Shown here: positions 12,495 to 24,900 of the stretch, piece after piece
Numbering within the stretch: position 1 is the stretch's first letter
How the letters are laid out: the number at the start of each line of letters is the position of its first letter
Assembly: GCA_032622095.1 (NCBI GenBank)
Contig: CP136064.1
Location: 220,734,205 to 220,798,204 of the forward strand
Source: Siphonodentalium dalli
Taxonomy: Eukaryota; Mollusca; Scaphopoda; Gadilida; Siphonodentaliidae
Direction: 5' to 3'
DNA: 64,000 nt
Notes under the pieces: model-generated
Told to the model about the DNA's origin: nothing
The model's input: only the letters and a program-made list of their open reading frames with translations
Database searches by the model: none
Translations under genes and position numbers: made by a program

Positions 12495-12954
12495 CCCTTT
12501 CAGTGCCAGGTCCGATTTTTGTATCAATCCATATACCCTGTGCCAATGCATTCTCTTATATATGCGAGTCGACCATATGTCGCCTCGCATATATAAGAGA
12601 ATGCATTGGCCTAACAATTTTTCATCATTCGTTATTATGTTTTACAATTTTTTACAATTATAATAATGTTTTCTTATATTCTTTAACAGACTTATTTTGT
12701 AGGTTTAGTGCATCAAAATTATTACTATGAATACTTGGTGATAGTTTTGAGTTATAACATGCCCCTAAGGTTTTAACCAGTTTGTTTTTAAATTCGCTCT
12801 AGCATGCTTAAGCATATATACCCAACAAAAATTCAACCCAAAAAAAAACAAAATCTAAAAAACAAAAAACAAAAAAAAACATTTTTTTTTTTTAGGGCCG
12901 ATTTTACAGACCGTAAATTAGGGCCGATTAGATCGGCCCCTGGCACCGAAAGGG
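12495..12954. mobile_element. piggyBac-like MITE (CCCTTTCAGTGCC ends)
   Basis: The left end is TTAA then CCCTTTCAGTGCCAGG. The right end is CCTGGCACCGAAAGGG then TTAG, a near-perfect target duplication. CCCTTT tips on TTAA are typical of piggyBac-like elements. It contains one 69-bp palindrome (12542-12610) followed by AT-rich sequence and A/T homopolymers. No transposase is present. Confidence 0.75.
12542..12610. repeat. 69-bp palindromic hairpin, copy 2
   Basis: 27-bp arms starting GCCAATGCATTCTCTTATAT pair perfectly around a 15-base loop that is itself nearly self-complementary (CGACC...GTCG). Flanked by CCCTGT and CTAACAAT. Confidence 0.95.
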
Positions 12955-13250
12955 TTAGCAAATCAAAATCATTAAAAGAAGCTGCAAAATTGACACATTT
13001 ACAGCGTTGGCTAGACGCTTCACAACCGTATACGACAATATTGCGCGATCTGGGGCTTGCGACGGAAAATATATATAATCCCAAATTTGCCTCTTTGTTT
13101 TTGTGTCTATTTTCGTTAGTACAACGACGTTGGACCAGAATTTTATAAATTCAATGAACAAAGCAATATTTTTGCATTGTCTGGTGTTGGTGTCATGTGC
13201 GGGTGTTCGAAAGAGTATTAATCAGCCTGAACCAATGTAAAGACGCGTGG

Positions 13251-14119
13251 TTATTTTTTTGGCGCGATGCCAAGTGACATGTAAATATATTGAGAGATAA
13301 CGATATTTGTAATGGCTCTTTAATGAAATAATGGGGGTTTCATTGGATATAGTTAATTGCGCGATGAAACTACTCCACATTCACATATAAACTATCCACC
13401 ATGCCCTGTGAGAAACTGCTGCTCTTGCCGAGATATATATATGCACAAATGCGCAAAAATATTAAATAACTGGGTTACTTGTGTTTCCAGCTGTAAATGT
13501 AACATTGTCACTCAGAACACGCGCGGAGCATTTTAAATGACATCCAACAATTAAAGACCCATTTATTTTCGAATCACCGATTATTTTTGTATAGTGCCTT
13601 GATATATCGGTTTTAAAAATAGCAACCAAGTTTAGGCGTGTATGACGTCATTAATATTTACTATACAATGAAACCGAATTTCGACGCGATCTGCCGCGGC
13701 ACATAAAATATGGGTGCAAAATCACATGACTTCCGGTCATGCATATGTTGTTCTCGAATTGATATCCCATCTGGAAGCAATTGATCGCCCAAAGAAATCG
13801 TTAAAGCACGGAATCGGCAATCATTTCGTCATTTGGCTTTGTATTGTGTGTCAGAACCCATGCAGACACGATTGCCCTTGTTTTCACTGATTTCACAACA
13901 CTGGACTAGACATCTATATATACCCGGGCACGCTTCGATTATATAACAAGGGACTTGGATATAGAGGCTCTATCAGGACCGCGTATAATCGCTTTTGTTA
14001 GAAATTCAGAAACAGCTTATGTAATGTATAAAGCCTTTGATAAGTCTGTTCAGAATGCGAATTCTTTTTAAATAGTATTTCCTGCGTTCACCGACCTATT
14101 TATTATCCCCCGCCAAATT
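13251..14119. other. No gene seen
   Basis: Unremarkable intergenic sequence on both strands. No repeat longer than a few words and no coding signal was found. Confidence 0.5.
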
Positions 14120-14610
14120 GAAAATTTGCGGGGGATATAGGAATGGGTTCCGTCCGTTCGTCCGTCCCGAATTTGTAAGAGTCATAACTTGAAAGATTTC
14201 AAAGATGTGTGGTATATGAGTTTACCTGGCCATTACCTAGAATGAGTTCGCAAGCCAGGCCCGGCCGGATATTTTTACCGGAGTTATTGGACTTTGTTTA
14301 TTATTTTTGTCGAATTTACCAAATAGCAAATAGACGACGTCACATGGCTCATTTCCACAAATCTCAACGATTTCAAAGATATTTGGTATATGAGTTCACT
14401 TGACCAGTATCTAGAACGAGTTCGCAAACCAGGTCCGGCCGGATATTTTAAGCGGACTTATTGGACTTTGTTTATTTTTTTGTGTGCAAAAATAATGGAC
14501 GACGTCACAGGGCTCATTTCGACATATGTCAACGGATTTAAAAGATTTTTGGTATATGAGTTCACATGACCAGTATCTAGAACGAGTTCGCAAACCAGGT
14601 CAAACATTCT
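14110..14610. repeat. Three tandem units of a dispersed repeat with CCCCGCC end
   Basis: A hairpin TCCCCCGCCAAATT facing AATTTGCGGGGGA precedes three units carrying GGTATATGAGTT (at 14211, 14395 and 14551), then GAACGAGTTCGCAAACCAGG and GGCCGGATATTTT. Unit spacing is 184 and 156 bp. Confidence 0.8.
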
Positions 14611-15122
14611 CGACATTTTGACGCTTCAGGTGCGCTGCTAATGGCGCATGTTTTGGTGCTTTCAGCGCGCGCCACAAGCGGCATTTGGAAGTGGCCCTAT
14701 AATAATATTCCATACCTTAGTGTTTGTAATCCTAGTAACCGGTTACAAATGTGCATTATTCTGTACCAAAAAAACTGACATATAATGTGCCGAGATACAA
14801 TGCAGAATCGAGTTTCCATCTCTTTTCGTGGAGCACCAATCTGCTCGTATCGAGAAGACGGTGATGATATATCTACTAACTTGGATAATGTCATTCGTTA
14901 CATGGATATTGATGTTAAAAAAAAATTGTTTAGATGGCATTACATTGATGTTGGTCGTTTTGAAACAATGATTATTAGTTTAACCCTTTACCCAACAAAC
15001 CGGCCAAATAAAGCTTCAACAGCCTAAAATATCTTCGGTCTGTCTCAATAGAACCATACAAATATGGATATCATTGGAACCGGCTCCTTGACCACATTGT
15101 GATAGTTACAGTTATGCCCTGT

Positions 15123-15191
15123 GCCAATGCATTCTCTTATATATGCGAGTCGACCATAGGTCGCCTCGCATATATAAGAGAATGCATTGGC
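15123..15191. repeat. 69-bp palindromic hairpin, copy 3
   Basis: Perfect 27-bp arms beginning GCCAATGCATTCTCTTATAT, with loop TCGACCATAGGTCGC. The outer side carries CCCTGT. Confidence 0.97.
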
Positions 15192-15270
15192 CTAAAAAAA
15201 ATCTTTTTTTAACACTTTTTACCATTTTTTCTTACATTCTTTAACAATTTTATAATATTTAATGTGTTAA

Positions 15271-15339
15271 GCCAATGCATTCTCTTATATATGCGAGGCG
15301 ACCTATGGTCGACTCGCATATATAAGAGAATGCATTGGC
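15271..15339. repeat. 69-bp palindromic hairpin, copy 4
   Basis: Exact inverse of copy 3: the loop reads GCGACCTATGGTCGA, and ACAGGG follows on the outer side. Confidence 0.97.
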
Positions 15340-15548
15340 ACAGGGTCGTTCTGTTGGGTAAAGGGTTAACCACAAATAGTGACAAAGTCTCCCAATCAGT
15401 TTTAAAAGTATACATTGGAACAGTATATTGTGAATTTGGAGGGGCGTTCAGTAATAACAGCTGCAGACGACAGACATACGAACAGATAATACAAGTGGAG
15501 AATGTTTCATATAAATAATTCAGATAGTTCAGATAATTATTGTCTGAA

Positions 15549-15603
15549 TATTTCCTAAGGGTACTACTCGTCAATGAGTATTTAATATAAAAAGGGTTAA
15601 GAA
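15549..15603. repeat. Short dispersed repeat ending AAAGGGTTAA
   Basis: AAGGGTACTACTCGTCAATG then AGTATTTAATATAAAAAGGG matches 1291-1333 (same strand) and 41430-41473 (inverted). A partial copy is at about 43425-43437. The AAAGGGTTAA tip resembles a TTAACCCTTT transposon end. Confidence 0.7.
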
Positions 15604-15931
15604 TTTGGTGGATGGATAACTTTTGTAGAGGAAGATATTGGTCGTTGCTTTTGACATTGATCGTTGCGTTTATAACGTTTGGATGTGAAATATTCGTCTG
15701 CATGCCAATGTTATCCCCTCAGAGGGTGGCCGCCCTGAATGGGGTGCGGGGTGAAGGGTGGAGTGTTTCCGTATATGTGTGTTTTTGGTACATGGGCTAA
15801 CCAGCCATTTGGTTAGTTTTGTCACAATCCGAACCGTTCTAGAAAAAGCAGGCAAACAATTATGCACCATCGGTTGGTGGCCGCCCCGGGGATTGGGGTG
15901 AAGGGTGGTGTTATTTCTAGGAGCTATTTTA

Positions 15932-16150
15932 TCATCGTTATCATCATCAACATCATCATCGTCGCCGTCGTCGTCACCATCGTATACTCCTCCTCCTCCT
16001 CCTCATCATCATAATCATCATCACCATCATCATCATCGGTAGCAGCATAATCGTCATCGTGGTGTTCGTCGTCATACTCGTCATCATCAACATCTTAATC
16101 ATCATCATTATTGTTATCTTCTTCGTAACATGAAACATCAACAACAACAC
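15932..16150. repeat. Imperfect trinucleotide (ATC/GTC) microsatellite
   Basis: Long run of ATC, GTC and TCC triplets with interruptions. It gives spurious low-complexity frames. Confidence 0.9.
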
Positions 16151-16638
16151 TGCATAACATTCGACGGTGCTCTGTTTTAACTCAAGGTTTAACGAGTATA
16201 TATATAGTTCAAATCGTCATTATAACGATAGCACCGTCGGCGTCCTTCTCCCCATCCGTCTCCTCCTCCACACTGGTCTTAACTAAGTGTGGCCGGCATT
16301 GCTTATTATTTCTTCGAGGTACTTCGAGATCGGCTACAGCTTCGGTCACAGCCGATATCTACGCATGTCCATATCCGAGGAATCTCGAACGACGATGACC
16401 GCGGCTACAGCCGCAACGAATGCAACTTTCAGTATCCAATACAAACAAGAAAACCATGAATGCACCGCCTCAGAATTCCGTTATAACAACTAATCCTTCA
16501 AACTATTACAAAAAACTACGGCTTATTACTGCAGGTTTTTCATTCACCAAACCAGAAAGCTTCTAAATGCGGATCAAAAATTGTGTTCCCGCCATAAAAT
16601 CTTCAAGTGTGCATGCATGGCCCAGCCATTGTTCATAC

Positions 16639-16924
16639 CTAAACATCGAACGCAATTAACGCGGTCATAATAGTTACATACGGCAACGATAAGACATCCA
16701 GTGAATACACACCCCACGAAAACCCGAAATGTGTTGTCCTGCGAGATAACCCATCGCTATAGCTCAATTTGACACGGCAAAAATAAGCCTTTCTACAATA
16801 TCCTAAAATAAAGCTTCTCAAATCATCGGCATAGTCAATAGAAATTTCACGAACTTGGACATTCCAAGTACAGCTTTTGTCGGACTCGGGGTCGCAGTAC
16901 AACTTTAACGCGTCCCAAAATAAC
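16639..16924 (-). CDS. Candidate 3'-terminal exon, unrecognised gene
   Basis: Not recognised. On the minus strand a strong acceptor (seven T then CAG) ends at 16925, and an open frame of about 95 residues follows to TAG at 16639-16641. The peptide looks protein-like: four spaced cysteines (YC, SC, YC, FC), the acidic run DYADDLRSF, and hydrophobic/aromatic stretches such as HFGFSWGVYSLDVLSLP. No upstream exon could be identified between here and the cyclase gene, and no AATAAA is visible within 500 bp downstream. A GTATGA donor-like word follows the stop directly. It could be a real last exon, an old gene fragment or chance. Confidence 0.35.
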
Positions 16925-17788
16925 CTGAAAAAAACAATTATCTATTTATAAAATGCCCATAGGACCACAGATTTCCCTGTAATTTAATCATCGAATTTGA
17001 AGGTCTTGTCTCATAAACTATATAGGGTTACATGTTGATCAGACATACTGCTGTATATTTAATTTTAAGAGCATCAATAAACATTATTTTATTATACGCA
17101 TATGGCCTAGGTATATACAAATAATCATCGAATTAACTATAAACTCCACCTTTCCAAAATAGTTTCATAAAATTAGATAGATAAGTGTTTTCGTAAAACA
17201 ACCGTCTAACCCAAAGATAGAAATCTGCATATAGGCCCATTCACTTTTTTCATTCATTCAATCATTGTCCGCCTTTTTCATCTGTTCAGTGTCCGCCATT
17301 TTGGACTTGATCGGCAGTACGGGAACACGCAACCAGGATTTAATTGGTGGAAACGTGACGTCACATAACCTGGTCATCGGTAAGTTGGATAACCTCGACG
17401 AGGTCCCATCTCGAAGTCACTCGAAGTTTCACTCACATGTGTGGTACTCACATGATATGAAATGACCGAGTCAGCACGTTTGTTGACAGTTGAGATGAGC
17501 TATACTTCGATTCACTTGGTGCTCAATTTTTAATTATGGCCACGCGATGCAATAACTATGTCAGAGTGTGGGCTGTTGATCTCGTTGGGACGGATACAAC
17601 GATACCAAACAATCGTCTCCCACCAAAACATACAGACATTATAGGTCTCAGGAGCTCATTTCGTTGATATATACACCGTTCTCATGGATCAGCCGAGGGG
17701 GCGACTTGGGAGATATCTTCTCCATAAAATGTGCCACTTCTCCCTATTTTTCCCCATGCATGTGAGAAGTGACTTTTATCTCATATAT

Positions 17789-17855
<67 letters not shown>

Positions 17856-18225
17856 TATGCGCCAACAGCATATTTAAAGTATATTTACTGACTATAATGG
17901 CCTAAGACATGTTACTCACTATATATAATGGATTTATAAATGGGCCCTATAGTGTTGAATAATACTTACTGGATCACAGAAGGCTGATGTTGGGGTGTCA
18001 ACTTCAGCCATTATTACTTCAACCTGTTTTCAGTCCACTTCTCCCTTATAACCAAACAGGGAGATGTGACTTCTCCCAATTTGAAACCTCTAATTAGCTG
18101 GTCCATGACTGTCGTAACTCAATCGAGTAGTTCCATGGATACAAACTCTGAAGCGCGCATAATCTATTTGGCACCAACACAATGAGCGAAAGGTATGCTA
18201 TTTAATCACCGCACGATGGAAAAGT
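16925..18225. other. Cyclase 5' flank; no further exon seen
   Basis: Apart from the (AT)n run at 17790-17852, nothing repetitive or coding is obvious. If the cyclase has a non-coding first exon, or if the minus-strand candidate exon has upstream exons, this is where they would lie. I could not place one. Confidence 0.5.
17790..17852. repeat. (AT)n microsatellite, about 31 units
   Basis: Uninterrupted alternating AT. The poly-Tyr/Ile frame over it is meaningless. Confidence 0.97.
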
Positions 18226-18236
18226 TATATAAAAAA
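18226..18236 (+). promoter_or_regulatory. TATA-like box upstream of the cyclase gene
   Basis: TATATAAAAAA lies 211 bp before the chosen ATG and 145 bp before the in-frame TAA at 18381. It is the best TATA match in the immediate upstream region, but such words are common in AT-rich DNA. No initiator or expression evidence is available. Confidence 0.2.
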
Positions 18237-18446
18237 GGACAGTTTGTTAAATTTATTATCTGCGATTGAATTACTTGGGATGTTATCTGTTCCATACTTG
18301 TATATTATAAAACATCCCTTCAAATAATTATACCACATATTCAGTACATATTGCTAGAATTGAATGTGAGAATTCGGTAATAAAATGGTTTAATTTCTCA
18401 TACTATAATTGACAGAATCAACATTGTATGCGTCGATATTGTTGAT

Positions 18447-19092
18447 ATGATGGGCAGCCAAAGTTGTTTCCGGAAATACAGGATCCACAACTCACTATCG
18501 AACCAGCCAATGGACGATGTGCCGCAAACTAAAATCATCATCACGGCAATACTACCCGTGCTAGTTCTCATTGTCCAGAACTGCTACTCTGTAATAGAGG
18601 AAACGGGGAACATCAAGAGTAACATATTGCTAAAAGATTCTTTTGAGTTTGATATTAAAGCGGCTAAAATTATACATAGAACACAAATAGAGCGAGGAAT
18701 GACGGCTTTCTACATCAGCTCAGACCGGGATCCAAATGTCAACAAAACATTGGCGTCCAAATACAGAGATACTGACGTGGAGTGGGATGACATGAATTTG
18801 TTTGCTTTGAAGTTCTCTGAAGAGATTGAGGAGCACCGTGGTCATATCTTGAGCTTACATGACAATATATTGGAGTTCAGGAGTTCAGTACACGCTGAAA
18901 ATGTTACTGTTTACGAAGCTCTCGAATTTTACTCGTCTCGGAACGCGATGATGATAGAATGGTTGCTTGATGGTATATTGGAGTCGTCATACGGCCAAAC
19001 GTGGCGGACCCTGGTCGCATATTACATGCTGGTGTTGAGTAAAGAGAGTTCTGGAATAATGAGAGCTCTTGGAAGTGTGGCCACAAATAGAG
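18447..19092 (+). CDS. Cyclase exon 1: signal anchor and first part of the NIT region
   Basis: The start is the first ATG (ATGATG) after the in-frame TAA at 18381-18383; M22 is a possible alternative. Residues 30-48 (from [15 protein letters not shown]) form the signal anchor. [17 protein letters not shown] is the NIT hallmark, with the RG pair typical of the family. NKT and NVT are possible extracellular N-glycosylation sites. It ends at AGAG|GTGAGT in phase 1. An upstream non-coding exon cannot be excluded. Confidence 0.9.
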
Positions 19093-19939
19093 GTGAGTGC
19101 ATGCACGGATCCACCGAATGGTCATTTGTCTTGCTGATGTGCTATGGTGCGGTTGGGTCCTGCTGAATTTCTATGATGCTGTTAGGGCAAACTGATACTG
19201 TTAATACAAGTACTGTTACTTTTTTCTAAAGTTGTCATTTCCGCGGTGATTGGCTAATCCAGCGATTTTAGAAAAAATCAGTATGTGTATGAAACATTTA
19301 AGAACATATATATTTTTGAAAAACAAATAATAATGGCTGCGCTGGTGTTTCTAAAACGACGTGAATAACCATCGTGATCATAGTATATTTTCAACTACTA
19401 CAACCATTATTAAAACTATTTCGTAATAAATATGTTTTTTAATGTTTGATACAAGTAATGGCTTTTCCTGAATATGTTCACAATTTCCGAACACCGCGAA
19501 AAAGACAAATTAAAAAAGATATCGGTACTTTTTGTTCACAGCATCAGTTTGCCCTAACAGCATCATAGCAATTCAGCATGCAGTATACAACCGCTTCATA
19601 TCACATTAGCAAGACCACTTGACCAGGGTGGGATTCCATAATCACTGAACGATGCAAAAACAAAAAACCAAAGCAAACAAAACAAAACAAAAACGCCGGA
19701 GTGATTGTGGCATAATTATTATATAGTAGGCTGTATGGCTGATCATCTTGGGTCAACATAATTATATTTGAGAGAGAAGTTTGAGTTGCAAAAATTGCAG
19801 TGATGAAGATCACGAGAGAAAGCGAGACGAGAGAAAGGGAGGGGAGAAAGGTAGAATATATTATTCACAGATAATTGAGCGAGAGGCGAAAGGGCGAAGT
19901 TGATATAGAAAGGTGTGAGAGAGGGTGCGAGAGGGAGGG

Positions 19940-20005
<66 letters not shown>

Positions 20006-21882
20006 AGAGAGAGAGAGGATCAGCTATTTGACACATATCCAGACACCGTGAACACACGAAAGCAGTGCGTATAGTATATATTTAACAGAGAGATTTGAGT
20101 GATTTTTTGTGCCCTATTATATAAATATTGCACGGCTTGGAAGTGACTATGACAAAATAGTGGTCCGAGGGGACTATTCCTCCACCGAGGACCACTATTT
20201 TGGCATAGTCACCGACAAGCCGTGCAATATTTATTATATTTTATCGAACGTTTTTCATTCTGTCCCAGGACCCATACTGTCAAACAATTCACAATAATCT
20301 ATGTTCCCATGTATTCCCTTTTCATCGCGGAACGATTTCAAAATTTTCAGTGCAACGTTTTGTTGTTTCTTTTGTTTTGTTTTTTGCTTGTCATATTTTC
20401 TTAAATAAATTGCCCGGCTTCTAATTGGGCAAATCTTAAAATTTCTTCCTCAGGAATTATTTTTGCTAAACAATGACATCAGTTCAAAACAAAACTTTTT
20501 TTTTTACCCAAAACAAACTGAAGATTCGTTCAGAAAATTTAGTAGCGCGAACTAAGGAAATAGACAAAAATATCGAAGCGATATTGTGATCGAAGCGATA
20601 TTGTGATCAGCGGCGAAAGGAACATGATAAATCGCCACATCAAACATGGGTAAAACATCACACATAACATAAAGAATTTGCTTACGATCATTTATTGTGC
20701 TCTAGTTGTCGATTACAAAGACATTTCGGATAAAAACATGTTGAACTTTTGCAGCGAGGCGGAGATGACTTCCAATACCTTCCCGGAATAGTGGGCATGC
20801 TAAAAATAGATTTCTGGATTTCCAAGCGATAGTAGGTGTGCTAAAATTAGGAGGCCAAATATCGTGTCGTGGACGACACTATTGATAATAGTGAATGTCA
20901 AGCAACCAATCACAAACGTGAATTAGTTTTAGATATAGTCACGTGAGATAAAATATATATGGAATATTATCATTCTTGTCGGATGTATTATATGCATGTA
21001 TATATTATTTCTTCATATGTTTCAGGGGTAGTGGAGTTGGACGTTCTTCGAATGTTCTGCGAAGTTAGAACAATGACAGAAGCCTCCATGCTTCGAAGTG
21101 AGGATTTTTCAAATACAATTGAAAACTTCATGAAGAGCAGGTACGAAGGAAGTGAACTGAAAGAGCATATTGAGCTGATGGTTGACAGAATTCACGAGAA
21201 CACAAATGAACCATCAATCGAAGAAGCCACGAATTGGTGGGGAAACATGACTGCCTATTTAGAGCTTCTAAAAACTATTGAAGATATTATGGTTACTGAA
21301 ATAAGAGAGAGACTGAATGATGACATCAATGATGTTTACGAACGCTTTCTGGTTAGCGTGATTGTGCTGAGTGGAACTGTTGTTCTCTTGCCGATAGTGT
21401 TGATGTTGATTCTTAGGTTAACCAACACTACTCGCAGAGTGCAACAAACTCTGAAGGTCAAGACATTTGACCTTGAAAACGAGAGGCGGAAAACAGAATC
21501 GTTGCTTTTTGAGATCCTTCCGAGGGCGATAGCAAAGAGGTTGATCCAGAAAAAAGCAGTCACCCCACAACAGTACCAATCGGTGACGGTGTATTTTTCG
21601 GATATCGTGAGCTTCACCATCATAGCATCAGAGAGTACACCAATGGAGGTAGTGCGCATGCTCAATATGTTATATAAGACGTTCGACGACAGAATAGACT
21701 TGTATGATGTTTACAAAGTGGAAACGATAGGTAATATATATATCTTTTGTTTTGGGTGTATTGCTTGTATTTTGCGCCGACATATTTTCGGAATGGCATG
21801 CATTCTATGAAAGTGGGTAAGGGTGGGTGGGAAACGAGAGAATGAGAGAGCGCGCGCGGGCGAGAGAGAGGGGGGGGGGGGG

Positions 21883-21914
<32 letters not shown>

Positions 21915-24900
21915 CAGAGATAGATGGATCGAATGGGGAGAGGGAGAGCTGGAGAAAGTGATATATTGAGTTGAGATATATCGAATAAGATGAAACTAAT
22001 ATAAGTAGTTCCATGCTCCATGCACGCTTGTTTTCCAACCCACAGCACACTCCCACTGCTACATATATATGAAAGAGAACACTCTTTTGGGCTAATAAAT
22101 AAGTTCACAATAACATATCTAAATTAACTCAAACGCCAGTTTTCTTTTGAGTCTTAAATTGCTTGGTACCTCCGTGAACCTCTCACTGCAATTATATTGA
22201 CATCTAGTCAAGTAGATAAATGGGTGCGAAATGAGCTTTCGATATTTGTAAATTCGGCTGGCTCCCTTGGGTGAATGCAGTTAAAAGAACTTTTAATATG
22301 GCAACCCATATGCGATACCTCATATACTTCTCTGAACATGTAACAAAATGGTTGCTATGTTCGTTTTCATTTTCTGGTATATAAGACATATTACATTGCT
22401 ATGCATTCTTATGTGATTATATTTTCTATGTGATTTTATGTTGGCATATGGCTTATTACAGGAGATTCATATATGGTTGTCTCTGGCCTCCCTCAAGAAA
22501 ATGGCAACCAGCATTCGGTAGAGATAGCTCTGATGGCGCTTGACTTAATGGACGCAATTGCCAATATGAATATTCCGCACGTCCCTGATAAAAAGCTCAA
22601 GATGAGAGTCGGGATGAATACAGGTAAACGGTATATTATAGAATATATAGCGTGCGAATTTGCTGGTTCCGGAGATTATAGGAACCCTTGTACTCACGCA
22701 GGACTTAGAATCGCCCGATATCACACGAGACCCCTATTATTAAAAAAAAAACATTACATATTTTCTTATCTCTCACTAGTGATGAATAGGCGCGTGCTTC
22801 CCGAGATCACTTGGCATCGCGCCAACAAAATTTACATTGATTTCGGCGGATTGATACTATTTCGAAAGGCCGCGCATGACACCAACACCAGACAATGCAA
22901 AACTTATTGCTTTGTTTATTAAAGTTAAATTCCTGTCCAACTTCGTTACACTAACGAAAATAGACACAAAAACAAAAAGGCAAATTGGGGGACTATATTT
23001 TCCGTCGCTAGCCAGAGCGCGCAATACTGTCATACACGGTTGTGAAGCGTCTCAGCCAACGCTGTAATTATGTTCATTTTGCAACTTCTTTTAAGGATTT
23101 TGATTTGTCAAACAGGCATAAAGCTCTATATATTTCATGTGATATACAATATCTTCAACTCGTTATGTTGGGATAAAATATTTTATGAAACTCAAGTGAT
23201 AAATTTGATTCACAACTCGTCTACGACTCGATTTGAATCAAAATTGGATATCCTCAATATCAGTTTTCTTTTTAGTTCTATCCCTCCACTTTTAAGCAAT
23301 GTGATCTGACTGACTTTTGAATACTTTTTATCAAAATGTATTATTCAAATCTTAACAATCTGAAGACGAATGCTATGATTGCCTTTACCTAGCACAATTA
23401 GTACGCACTCTGGGTGTATACTAATGTAGAGATTCTTGTTTCGCCTGGACGCTGGGGGTTTTATTTGTAGAAATGGGAATTTTTGGGACGGATTTAAAAG
23501 TCGAGCTGCGACCCGGAGGCCGAGTCCGGTAAAAGGTGTAGTTGGGAATTTCAATTTCGTTTATTGTCCTTTACATTATTATGTCAATAATGTTGATTTT
23601 TGGTTTGTGACAAGCTATGTCAATTACAAATAAAAGAAATTAAAAAGATAATTTGTAAGTCTTATATTTCAACTGTTATAGACATTTTTCGTTCTGCAGC
23701 CCACTGGGGTTGTTGTCGGAGACGGCCGCGAGTCGGCCACCGGTTCGTTAATTAGGTTGCTGGTTGTTATTGTTATTTTAACGGAGTTGGTCATTCGCGA
23801 AACCAATATATTTTATATTCTATAATTACAATCATGCATGGGTATTTAATATATGATCTAATGGTCTGGAACCATAAATATATAATATTAAACTATTTAA
23901 ATTTAAATATTATTTAAGATTGCAACTGTACAGCTAGCTATTCCAAAGTTGTGTATAGACAAATGATACTATTTTGCATGCAAATAACATTCAGTTCAGT
24001 GATATGGTTACTGCATGTAAAACAGATTTGAGTACATCAATTTCAGCTATGAAACACATTGGTAAATCTCGGTCAAACCGTGAAGACGAATCTCGGCCAG
24101 ACGGTGAAGACATGCACAATAATGGGTACATATTGAAATACCGGGATTTTCCGTGGTGTAATGAACTTTCACAAGGGTTTTACCCCGGTTGGATATTACA
24201 TTACTCGTATTTAAATTAGCGCAGTACTATTTTGCGCGCACTCGAATTTAAAACTGAACGGAAAATAGTACGACTCCTGAGTTTATACCAACCCACAGGG
24301 AAACAAGAGAGCAATGTTGGTCATTTAGTTACATATCATTACATTATACGGAATGTTGGACTGAATAGACAATTAGGCCTGTTTGCATATACCTATATTT
24401 AATTACATGCGGGCAACGCACATCTACACCATTACTCAGGTGTAGTGCGACAACTCATAGTAACGTCGTCTGTACACATATATAGCCAGGGACGTGGGCA
24501 GAGGGTCTCAGTTGGGGGTGTCCACTTTGGGGAATTCCAACTGCACCCCCATTGAATCGGACCAAACACAAGTATTGCATAATTCCATTTGCACCCCCTT
24601 GCACCTCAGTGCTCAGACCTAATTGCCTATATATTCATAAACCATGGTTCTATACATACCCGGTATGTGTACATTAAGATATTTGAACCTGAAAATAGCA
24701 TAAATCCTAACATCTAGTGGTCCAACATCAGACCATGGTTGTTTGGCCCAATGTGAGAAATTTTGAATACTAAACAAGAAAATAGCAAAATCCTAGCATC
24801 TAGACTGGCCTCAAGCTTTCTTAATGTTGGAAATTTCAGACTTCATACTAACACTTAGGTTGGAAAATTCTCCAACTGATGACCATTTCAGTTCACAATT

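Larger units (their letters stand above)
12340..13250. repeat. Dispersed repeat family, copy 1 (interrupted)
   Basis: Flanks 12340-12490 and 12955-13250 match 22790-23240 in inverse orientation. Shared words include TTACAGCGTTGGCT, GACGCTTCACAACCGT and TTTGTGTCTATTTTCGTTAG. The match is broken here by the TTAA-type element at 12495-12954, so this copy is older than that insertion. Confidence 0.75.
14984..15365. mobile_element. TTAA-flanked fold-back element (CCCTTTACCC ends)
   Basis: TTAA at 14980-14983 and 15366-15369 flank the tips CCCTTTACCCAACAAACC and, on the complement of the right end, CCCTTTACCCAACAGAACG. Two 69-bp palindromes in inverse orientation to each other sit inside (15123-15191 and 15271-15339), separated by an AT-rich spacer. 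Non-autonomous. Confidence 0.8.

Noticed and set aside
15209-15703. 164-residue minus-strand frame
   Set aside because: It crosses a fold-back element, two palindromes and unrelated flanks, so it cannot be a single real gene.
18904-19125. Minus-strand frame over cyclase exon 1
   Set aside because: Shadow of a real exon on the other strand, with no domain or splice support.
21336-21665. 109-residue minus-strand frame over cyclase exon 2
   Set aside because: Antisense shadow of the transmembrane and catalytic coding sequence.
21662-22108. 148-residue minus-strand Ser/Pro/Leu-rich frame
   Set aside because: Created by the GA and poly-G low-complexity tract in intron 2.
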